Assembly (NCBI GenBank): GCA_027438535.1
Contig: DAIAMA010000013.1
Span: 1 to 13,267, forward strand
From: a bacterium
GTDB lineage: Bacteria; Pseudomonadota; Gammaproteobacteria; Burkholderiales; Thiobacteraceae
DNA length: 13,267 bases
Direction of reading: 5' to 3'
Shown here: in pieces, positions 8,133 to 13,267 of the stretch
Numbering within the stretch: the first letter of the stretch is position 1
How the letters are laid out: every line of letters begins with the position of its first letter
Notes under the pieces: model-generated
Database searches by the model: none
What the model was told of the DNA's origin: nothing
The model's input: only the letters and a program-made list of their open reading frames with translations
Program-made: the position numbers and the translations under genes

Positions 8133-8993
8133 TTACTTGTGCTTGCGCTGTTTCACTTCTTCTTCCAATTCGAGGAAGGTCGGGCGTTCGGTGGAGTACA
8201 GCACCTTGCGTCCGAATTCCACCGCGACTTGCGGCGCATAGCCGTTCAGGCTGGCCAGCAGCGTGACTTTGATGCATTGATAGAATTTGGTGGATTCATT
8301 CAATTTGAATTCCAGCACGTTTGAAAGCGGGCCGACAAAACCATAAGCCAGCAAGATGCCCAGGAATGTCCCGACCAAGGCATGCGCGATGAGAATACCC
8401 AATTCGGCCGGCGGCAGACCCACCGACTCCATGGTATGCACCACGCCCATCACCGCCGCCACGATGCCGAATGCCGGCATGGCGTCGCCCATTTTGGCAA
8501 CGGCATTGACGGGTATTTCGCCCTCGTGGTGATGGGTCTCGATTTCGTTATCCATTAAGTTCTCGATCTCGAATGCATTTAGACTACCGCTCACCATCAA
8601 GCGCAAATAATCGGTAATGAATTCGATCACATGGTGATCCGCTGTAATGGCCGGGTACTTTGAAAACAAGGCGCTTTCGTGCGGATTCTCGACATCGTTC
8701 TCGATCGACATCAAACCCTCTTTGCGTACTTTGGCGAGAATTTCGTACAGCAGCGAGAGTAATTCCATGTACAGCGCTTTGGTGTATTTCGAGCCCTTGA
8801 AAATCTGGGGAAAGACTTTCAGGGTGGCTTTCAACGGCTTGCCGCCGTAGGCGACCACGAATGCGCCCGCCGCCGCGCCGCCTATCATGAGAAATTCCAG
8901 CGGTTGCAATAAGGCGGCGATGTGTCCGCCCGCGAGCATGAAACCGCCGAGGACCGAACCCAGTACGGCAATGTAGCCAATGATTACGAACAT
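8133..8993 (-). CDS. motA: Flagellar motor stator protein MotA
   Basis: Multi-span inner-membrane half of the stator, which couples proton flow to torque on FliG. I choose the ATG at 8993 (286 residues, starting MFVIIGYIAVLGSVLGGFML, the usual N-terminus); the frame stays open upstream to 9071, but that extension has no MotA similarity. Four membrane segments fit the family. Residues known to matter in E. coli occur at the same numbers: Arg90 and Glu98 in the cytoplasmic loop (AKVRKEGLMSIEND), Pro173 (AMPAFGIVAAVMGVVH) and Pro222 (YGFVGPLSNV). The C-terminus contains the conserved GYAPQVAVEFGRKVLYSTERP. It is first in a run with motB, far from any other flagellar or chemotaxis gene in view. 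Only a weak GAGG, about 11 nt upstream, serves as a ribosome site. Confidence 0.97.
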   Translation of the reverse strand: MFVIIGYIAVLGSVLGGFMLAGGHIAALLQPLEFLMIGGAAAGAFVVAYGGKPLKATLKVFPQIFKGSKYTKALYMELLSLLYEILAKVRKEGLMSIENDVENPHESALFSKYPAITADHHVIEFITDYLRLMVSGSLNAFEIENLMDNEIETHHHEGEIPVNAVAKMGDAMPAFGIVAAVMGVVHTMESVGLPPAELGILIAHALVGTFLGILLAYGFVGPLSNVLEFKLNESTKFYQCIKVTLLASLNGYAPQVAVEFGRKVLYSTERPTFLELEEEVKQRKHK

Positions 8994-9092
8994 GCGTGTA
9001 AGTGCCTCGTCGGTAGCGAAAATGCGTACTAGCGATACTGCTACGCATGGCTGCGGGAGACCGCGGCACACGAGACACCAGGCGGGAGTGTC

Positions 9093-9123
9093 GACGTAGC
9101 TATAGCCTGGATATAACTACGTC
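9093..9123. repeat. 12-bp inverted repeat (dyad) between copD and motA
   Basis: Arms GACGTAGCTATA (9093-9104) and TATAACTACGTC (9112-9123) pair at 11 of 12 positions around a 7-nt spacer. In minus-strand RNA the one mismatch becomes a G-U pair, so a full 12-bp stem could form, starting 21 nt after the copD stop codon. No T run follows on either strand, so it is not a classical intrinsic terminator. It could be an operator for a dimeric regulator, an RNA 3'-end stabiliser or a leader hairpin for motA. The rest of the 151-bp gap (8994-9144) holds only a small GACAC/GTGTC stem and no promoter that I trust. Confidence 0.6.
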
Positions 9124-9144
9124 AAAATTGGCGCTATCTTTAGA

Positions 9145-9606
9145 TCATGCCCAAAACTTCCCCAGGATGGCAATAAATATATTGATAATTCCTAGGCTTA
9201 AGTTAATACCTATCAAAACGCGAATTTGCGACAAAGCAGCCCCGGCGGCCTTCCATTCCTGTGCCGCCACGCGCTTCTTCAAGCGCCGGAAAGCGGCAAA
9301 ATACACATGGCCGAAAATTAGCATCATGATGATGCCGATCGTGAACATGAGATCGATGCGCAAGGTCGCCGCACCGAATCCGCCGCGCGCGATCAGGAAA
9401 TACAAACCGCTGCCGAGCAGCGCGATCACGGATAGCCAAACCCAGGGGAAAAATCGATCGAAAGTCGCTGTCCAAAGCGGCAGGCGCTGCGGCGGCTCCA
9501 GCGTTTGCACCGCGGCCGGGCGCAGCGCCATATAGGCGAAAAACATGCCGCCTACCCACACCACAACGCCTAAAATATGCAACAAAATCGCGACACGCTG
9601 ATCCAT
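9145..9606 (-). CDS. CopD-family integral membrane protein
   Basis: A 153-residue hydrophobic protein with about four membrane segments (roughly 5-28, 52-72, 82-103 and 127-149). The first carries the LHILGVVVWVGGMFFAYMALRP pattern typical of small CopD/DUF-type membrane proteins, with His10 conserved; RP and an aromatic-rich loop (FDRFFPWVWLSV) follow. Members of this family are linked to copper or are of unknown role, so a copper function is not claimed. The ATG start follows AGGAGG at 5 nt. That site overlaps the TAG stop of rnhB, making copD the last gene of the lpx-rnhB run. A dyad lies just past its stop codon. Confidence 0.82.
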   Translation of the reverse strand: MDQRVAILLHILGVVVWVGGMFFAYMALRPAAVQTLEPPQRLPLWTATFDRFFPWVWLSVIALLGSGLYFLIARGGFGAATLRIDLMFTIGIIMMLIFGHVYFAAFRRLKKRVAAQEWKAAGAALSQIRVLIGINLSLGIINIFIAILGKFWA

Positions 9607-9611
9607 GAAAA

Positions 9612-9617
9612 CCTCCT
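9612..9617 (-). promoter_or_regulatory. Ribosome binding site of copD overlapping the rnhB stop codon
   Basis: The minus strand reads TAGGAGG: TAG is the rnhB stop and AGGAGG is the Shine-Dalgarno for the ATG at 9606, with 5 nt spacing. Stop codon and ribosome site share bases, which fixes the copD start and points to translational coupling with rnhB. Confidence 0.75.
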
Positions 9618-10179
9618 ATCGGTTAAGAATTTGCGCCACCGGCGCGAAACTGCGTCTATGCTCCGGACACGCGCCATATCGCTGCAAAGCCGCGAGGTGC
9701 GCCGGTGTCGGATAGCCCTTGTGTTGTGCGAATCCATAGTGCGGAAAGCGCGCGTGCAGCAAACGCATCTCGGCATCGCGCGCCGTCTTGGCCAAAATCG
9801 AAGCCGCGGAAATCTCCGCCACGGTGGCATCGCCCTTCACGATGGCTTGTGTTTCCATGTCTAGCCGGGGACAGCGGTTGCCGTCGATTAGGGTGCGTGC
9901 CGGCCGTATCGTCAATCCGGCGACTGCACGCTGCATGGCAAGCAGCGTCGCTTGCAGAATATTCAAGCGGTCGATTTCTTCCGCGTTTGCATAGGCGATT
10001 GCCCATGCCAGCGCCCGTTCCTTGATGGTTACTTCCAATTGCTCGCGCCGCTGCGCCGAAAGTTTTTTCGAATCCGCTAAGCCTTGAATCGGATTATTCG
10101 GATCCAGGATCACCGCCGCCGCGAACACCGCGCCGGCCAAGGGTCCCCTGCCCGCTTCATCCACGCCGCAAATCAACAT
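9616..10179 (-). CDS. rnhB: Ribonuclease HII
   Basis: Cytoplasmic nuclease that cuts the RNA strand of RNA/DNA hybrids and starts removal of single ribonucleotides misincorporated in DNA. The 187-residue protein opens with [12 protein letters not shown] (Asp7 and Glu8) and contains LIDGN (Asp99) and [15 protein letters not shown] (Asp135), giving the four acidic metal-binding residues of the family. [13 protein letters not shown] near the C-terminus is also conserved. Its ATG overlaps the 3' end of lpxB by 7 bp with no strong ribosome site, so it probably depends on translation of lpxB. Position after lpxB is the classic proteobacterial order. Its stop codon is part of the copD ribosome binding site. 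Confidence 0.97.
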   Translation of the reverse strand: MLICGVDEAGRGPLAGAVFAAAVILDPNNPIQGLADSKKLSAQRREQLEVTIKERALAWAIAYANAEEIDRLNILQATLLAMQRAVAGLTIRPARTLIDGNRCPRLDMETQAIVKGDATVAEISAASILAKTARDAEMRLLHARFPHYGFAQHKGYPTPAHLAALQRYGACPEHRRSFAPVAQILNR

Positions 10180-11330
10180 AGGCCGCGCGCTTGCAACAAT
10201 GAAATTAGGGCATCCGTCGCGCGTTGCGCCGTATTTTGGCGTAGGGTCGAATGCATATGCTGGAATTCATCGATCAACGCGGCACCGGCGCGCTTATCTT
10301 CGAGCCAATTGCGTACGGCTTGCGCCAGATTTTCCGGGGTGGCTTTCTCTTGCAGCAACTCCGGCACGATGAAGCGTCCGGCGAGAATATTCGGCAGGCC
10401 GATATACGGGAGATAGCGCCGTGACCACATTAAGCGATAGGTGAGCTTGGATACGCGATAGGTAATCACCATGGGGCGCTTGAGCAACGCCGCTTCCAGC
10501 GTCGCGGTACCGGAGGCAACCAGCACGCAATTCGCCGCCGCCATTGCCTCCTGCGCATGGCCGAATAAAATCGTCAGTGCCAGGTCTGCCGCGGCATGAC
10601 GATATAGCGCCGACTCGAACCAGGTGCGTGTTGCCTTGGTGGCGAGCGGTACCAGAAATTGGATGCCGGGTATCTGCGCTTGCAAACGTTGCGCGGTTTG
10701 GATAAACAAATCGGCATGCAATTGGAGTTCGCTTTGGCGGCTGCCGGGCAGCAAGGCCACGATGGTCGCGGCATGGCTGAGCTTGAGTTGATCGCGCACG
10801 GCATTGCGATCGATGCTTAAAGGAATCCCGTCCGCCAGCGGATGGCCGACATAAGTGGCGGGGATACCGGCTTGATCGTAGAGTGCTTTTTCGAATGGAA
10901 ACAGCAGCAGCATATGATCCACGGCACGCTTGATTTGGCGAATGCGGCCGCCGCGCCAGGCCCAGATCGAGGGGCTGGCGAAATGCACGGTGGTGATGCC
11001 GCGCTTGCGCAAATAGCGCTCGAGATTAAAATTAAAATCCGGCGCATCGACGCCAATGAAGAGCTGTGGCCGCAGGCCAAGCAGCTTGCGTTTAAGGCGG
11101 CGGCGTATGGCGAGTATGGCCGGGAGGCTTTTGATCACTTCGACATAGCCGTTTACCGCGAGCTTTTCCAGCGGGAAAAACGATTGCACGCCCGCCGCGA
11201 TCATCTTCGGGCCGCCGATGCCGATGAATTCGGCTTGCGGCAGGCGCGCACGCAAAGCCGCGACAAGGTGGCTGCCCAACAAATCTCCCGACGCTTCCCC
11301 CGCGACGATGGCGATACGGATCGTGCCCAT
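10173..11330 (-). CDS. lpxB: Lipid-A-disaccharide synthase
   Basis: Peripheral inner-membrane GT-B glycosyltransferase that joins UDP-2,3-diacylglucosamine and lipid X into the beta-1,6 disaccharide of lipid A. The 385-residue length is usual. Seen: the N-terminal [14 protein letters not shown] (9-22), [21 protein letters not shown] (93-104) with the catalytic-type Asp98, [15 protein letters not shown] (116-130), [24 protein letters not shown], the nucleotide-site [10 protein letters not shown] (193-202), [23 protein letters not shown] and [17 protein letters not shown]. It starts 6 bp after the lpxA stop codon and overlaps rnhB by 7 bp. No unusual substitutions were noticed. Confidence 0.98.
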   Translation of the reverse strand: MGTIRIAIVAGEASGDLLGSHLVAALRARLPQAEFIGIGGPKMIAAGVQSFFPLEKLAVNGYVEVIKSLPAILAIRRRLKRKLLGLRPQLFIGVDAPDFNFNLERYLRKRGITTVHFASPSIWAWRGGRIRQIKRAVDHMLLLFPFEKALYDQAGIPATYVGHPLADGIPLSIDRNAVRDQLKLSHAATIVALLPGSRQSELQLHADLFIQTAQRLQAQIPGIQFLVPLATKATRTWFESALYRHAAADLALTILFGHAQEAMAAANCVLVASGTATLEAALLKRPMVITYRVSKLTYRLMWSRRYLPYIGLPNILAGRFIVPELLQEKATPENLAQAVRNWLEDKRAGAALIDEFQHMHSTLRQNTAQRATDALISLLQARGLC

Positions 11331-11336
11331 AAGCGC

Positions 11337-12110
11337 TTAACGGATAATGCCGCGCGTGGTGCCGGAGAGAAAGTCGATCAAGGTTTGGATTTCCGGGTGT
11401 TCGCGCGCTTGATCCAGCAATTCGGCCTTTGCCTGTTCCAGCGTCAGCCCGCTGCGGTATAGCGTCTTGTAGGCTTGCTTTACCGCGGCAATGGCCTGCG
11501 GGGTAAAACCGCGGCGCTTGAGCCCCTCGCTATTGATGCCGTTCGGCTTGGCGCCGTCGCTGCCGGCAGCCATCACGTACGGCGGAATATCTTTGTACAC
11601 CACGGCGTTGATCGCGGTAATCACATGCGTGCCGATTTTGCAAAATTGATGCACGCCGGTATAACCGCCAAGCACCGTGTAATCGCCTATCGCCACATGG
11701 CCGGCGAGCGCGGTATTGTTGGCGAAGATGGTTTGATTGCCCACCTGGCAATCGTGCGCGATGTGCACATAGGCCATGATCCAATTGTCGTCGCCGATAC
11801 GCGTGACGCCCAGATCCTGCGCGGTGCCGATATTGAAGGTGCAAAATTCGCGAATGACGTTGCGCTCGCCGATTTCCAAGCGCGTCGGCTCGCCGGCGTA
11901 CTTTTTATCCTGCGGCACTTCGCCCAGCGACACGAATTGAAAAATACGGTTATCGCGGCCAATCGTCGTATGGCCGGTAATCACGGCATGTGCGCCGACG
12001 CTGGTGCCCTCGCCCAGCGTGACATGCTCGCCGATAATCGCATAGGGCCCGATGCTGACATTCGCGCCGATATGGGCGCGCGGATGAACAATGGCGGTAG
12101 CGTGTATCAT
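11337..12110 (-). CDS. lpxA: UDP-N-acetylglucosamine acyltransferase
   Basis: First step of lipid A synthesis: transfers a 3-hydroxyacyl chain from ACP to the 3-OH of UDP-GlcNAc; cytoplasmic trimer. I choose the ATG at 12110 (257 residues, [21 protein letters not shown]). It overlaps the fabZ stop as ATGA; the upstream ATG at 12131 would add seven unrelated residues. Left-handed beta-helix hexapeptide repeats fill about 1-185, followed by the helical C-terminus ending TTRGIIR. The catalytic-type His119 ([12 protein letters not shown]) and the equivalents of E. coli His144 and His160 (His138, His154) are present. Aligned by hand, the acyl-chain ruler position (E. coli Gly173) is Ile167, which predicts a shorter acyl chain than the C14 used by E. 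coli. Confidence 0.97.
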   Translation of the reverse strand: MIHATAIVHPRAHIGANVSIGPYAIIGEHVTLGEGTSVGAHAVITGHTTIGRDNRIFQFVSLGEVPQDKKYAGEPTRLEIGERNVIREFCTFNIGTAQDLGVTRIGDDNWIMAYVHIAHDCQVGNQTIFANNTALAGHVAIGDYTVLGGYTGVHQFCKIGTHVITAINAVVYKDIPPYVMAAGSDGAKPNGINSEGLKRRGFTPQAIAAVKQAYKTLYRSGLTLEQAKAELLDQAREHPEIQTLIDFLSGTTRGIIR

Positions 12111-12553
12111 GCGACGGTGCGCACCGTGCACATGAGTTCGGCCTCGGCCACGATATGCTCGCCGACAGAGGCTTTACCCGCGAATTTCCAAATACCCTTG
12201 ATCGTGCGCAACACCCGCACATCCAGCCGCAATTGATCGCCGGGCTCCACTGGACGCTTGAAGCGGGCATTATCGATGCCGACGAAGTAATAAACCGAAT
12301 TGGCGTCGGGCTTGGTGCCCGCGGTCTTGAACGACAGAATCGCCGCGACTTGCGCCATGGCTTCCAGAATCAACACGCCCGGCATCACCGGCCGATTGGG
12401 AAAATGGCCGGGGAAAAACGGTTCGTTAATGGTGACATTCTTGATCGCGACGATGCGCTCTCCCGGTTCCACTTCTTCCACCCGATCCACCATCAGGAAG
12501 GGAAAACGATGCGGCAAATATTGCAAAATTTCGTGAATATCCATTGCGCTCAC
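12107..12553 (-). CDS. fabZ: 3-hydroxyacyl-[acyl-carrier-protein] dehydratase FabZ
   Basis: Dehydrates 3-hydroxyacyl-ACP in fatty acid elongation, drawing on the same hydroxyacyl-ACP pool as LpxA and LpxD. A hot-dog fold protein with [13 protein letters not shown] near the start and the catalytic pair in [23 protein letters not shown] (His50 and Glu64). I choose a GTG start at 12553 (148 residues): AAGGA lies 7 nt upstream, and the GTG overlaps the lpxD TGA as GTGA, mirroring the ATGA overlap with lpxA at the other end. The internal ATG at 12544 (145 residues) is possible but sits 16 nt from that site. A longer frame to 12676 only reads across lpxD and is rejected. Confidence 0.96.
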   Translation of the reverse strand: MSAMDIHEILQYLPHRFPFLMVDRVEEVEPGERIVAIKNVTINEPFFPGHFPNRPVMPGVLILEAMAQVAAILSFKTAGTKPDANSVYYFVGIDNARFKRPVEPGDQLRLDVRVLRTIKGIWKFAGKASVGEHIVAEAELMCTVRTVA

Positions 12554-13059
12554 GGTGATTTCCTTTCCAAGGCTTGAATTTTTTCTTCCAATTCGCGTAC
12601 GCGCCGCGCCAATTCCTCCATCCGGCGCAATTGTGCCACGCCTTTCAACCATTCGCGATGCGGCATGGCGGCCCACATGGCGCTATAGGTGCCGGGGGTG
12701 TCGATGGATTTCGTGACCAAGGTGCCGGTGGAGATGGTCGTGCCATCGGCGATACGCAGATGCCCCAAGATCATAGCCGCGCCGCCTATCATGCAATGCC
12801 TGCCGATCACCGCGCTGCCCGCGATGCCGACGCAGCCGGCGATCGCAGTATGCGCGCCGATGCGTACATTGTGCGCAACCTGAATTTGATTATCCAGTTT
12901 TACCCCGTCTTCGATCACCGTATCATCCAGCGCGCCGCGGTCAATAGTGGTATTAGCGCCGACTTCGACATCGTCTCCGATCACCACGCCGCCGACTTGC
13001 GGTACTTTATGCCATCGCCCTTGTTCTTGCGCAATCCCAAAACCATCGGCACCGATCAC
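12550..13059 (-). CDS. lpxD: C-terminal part of UDP-3-O-acylglucosamine N-acyltransferase
   Basis: LpxD adds the N-linked hydroxyacyl chain in lipid A synthesis. Here only the C-terminal half is in frame: hexapeptide-repeat helix from IGADGFG onward, [21 protein letters not shown] with the catalytic-type His (residue 63 of this fragment; E. coli His239), ILGHLRIAD, and a C-terminal helix [18 protein letters not shown]. Full LpxD has about 340 residues; about 170 are present. The start used is the first in-frame GTG (13059) and is not a natural start. LpxD similarity continues to SGA at about 13068, then breaks, and an in-frame TAG occurs at 13084-13086. The missing upstream region appears in reverse on the plus strand next door. 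The stop overlaps the fabZ GTG (GTGA). Confidence 0.9.
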   Translation of the reverse strand: MIGADGFGIAQEQGRWHKVPQVGGVVIGDDVEVGANTTIDRGALDDTVIEDGVKLDNQIQVAHNVRIGAHTAIAGCVGIAGSAVIGRHCMIGGAAMILGHLRIADGTTISTGTLVTKSIDTPGTYSAMWAAMPHREWLKGVAQLRRMEELARRVRELEEKIQALERKSP

Positions 13060-13077
13060 CGCGCCGGACGCGGCGAT
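13055..13077. repeat. Imperfect palindrome at the lpxD strand-switch junction
   Basis: Arms ATCACCGCG (13055-13063) and CGCGGCGAT (13069-13077) pair except at one position, around the 5-nt spacer CCGGA. Both arms are hexapeptide-repeat codons (AVIG on the minus strand, AAIG on the plus strand). This gives short inverted homology exactly where LpxD similarity changes strand, a typical setting for template switching or a false assembly join. Confidence 0.7.
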
Positions 13078-13267
13078 TGGCCCCTATGTGGTGATCGGCA
13101 AACAGGTGACTATTGGCGCCAGAGCGGCGATCGGGGCGGGGTGTCATATCGGCGCGGCAACCCGGATCGGGGAGGACACGGTATTGTATCCCGGCGTGAC
13201 GGTGTACCACGAATGCCTGCTCGGCGCGCGCGGCATTTATCATTCCGGTGTCGTGATCGGCGCCGAT
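13061..13267 (+). pseudogene. lpxD: Middle part of LpxD in opposite orientation, cut by window end
   Basis: The plus-strand frame (codons 13061-13063 onward) is open to the last base and reads [13 protein letters not shown], then IGAGCHIG, RIGEDTVLYPGVTVYHE and ends HSGVVIGAD. This is the LpxD region that should directly precede GFGIAQE of the minus-strand fragment; E. coli LpxD has the matching SIGANAVIE, LWANVTIYHE and SGTVVGADGFG. No start codon or N-terminal domain is present. It meets the minus-strand fragment head to head at an imperfect palindrome (13055-13077). The SG(A/V)VIGAD codons occur in both fragments but differ at 4 of 24 bases, so this is not a simple flip of one copy. It may be an assembly or amplification chimera with a related lpxD, or a real rearrangement. 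Confidence 0.8.

Noticed and set aside
8994..9071. N-terminal extension of MotA to 9071
   Set aside because: The extra 26 residues are hydrophilic and unlike any MotA. The ATG at 8993 gives the canonical N-terminus with E. coli residue numbering.
9116..9144. Sigma28-type promoter for motA near TAAAG just after the copD stop
   Set aside because: TAAAG is followed at the right spacing by GACGTAGT, which matches only 3 of 8 bases of GCCGATAA.
10842..11462. A 206-codon open frame on the plus strand, antisense to lpxB
   Set aside because: It lies entirely over conserved LpxB coding sequence, with no domain pattern or ribosome site; it is a shadow frame.
11475..12236. A 253-codon open frame on the plus strand, antisense to lpxA and fabZ
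   Set aside because: It mirrors the codon pattern of clearly coding minus-strand genes, has no recognisable motif, and its residue mix (many His, Arg and Ala) is typical of shadow frames.
12554..12676. Longer FabZ starting upstream at 12676
   Set aside because: The extension overlaps the conserved C-terminal helix of LpxD in another frame and has no FabZ similarity.

Overview
The window reads as a piece of a betaproteobacterial chromosome, motile and with a lipid A-bearing outer membrane. This rests on gene content and protein similarity recalled from memory: the lpxD-fabZ-lpxA-lpxB-rnhB order, a ppsA/ppsR pair next to a TrmH-type RNA methyltransferase, an E. coli-like MotA/MotB pair, and HDOD and pentapeptide proteins of a kind common in that class. 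I cannot fix the genus. No tRNA, rRNA, IS element, CRISPR array or phage gene was seen.

Layout, left to right: ppsA (minus, 31-2397) and ppsR (plus, 2421-3230) diverge from a 23-bp gap. ppsR then collides tail to tail with a SpoU/TrmH RNA methyltransferase (minus, 3206-4006). Everything further right is on the minus strand until the last ~200 bp: a membrane pentapeptide-repeat protein, an HDOD protein, a membrane-anchored SAM methyltransferase, motB, motA, a CopD-family membrane protein, rnhB, lpxB, lpxA, fabZ and the 3' part of lpxD. In transcription order (right to left) the lipid A genes are stitched together by GTGA and ATGA overlaps and very short gaps. rnhB and copD follow in the same run. 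A 151-bp gap with a strong dyad separates this run from a motA-motB-methyltransferase-HDOD run. A second gap (131 bp) precedes the pentapeptide gene, whose stop codon abuts the start of the RNA methyltransferase gene.

How the genes work together: FabZ feeds hydroxyacyl-ACP metabolism, LpxA, LpxD and LpxB build the lipid A disaccharide, and RNase HII is a passenger of this operon. MotA/MotB form the proton-driven flagellar stator. PpsA makes PEP from pyruvate, and PpsR switches it off and on by phosphorylating the Thr two residues before the catalytic His.

The most unusual structure is at the right edge. lpxD reads on the minus strand up to about 13068, where the homology stops. From about 13061 to the last base the PLUS strand encodes the preceding part of LpxD. 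The two pieces meet head to head at a short imperfect palindrome. This is either a rearrangement or, more likely at a contig edge, a chimeric join. The rest looks like ordinary housekeeping and accessory genes; I did not find a convincing new biological system.
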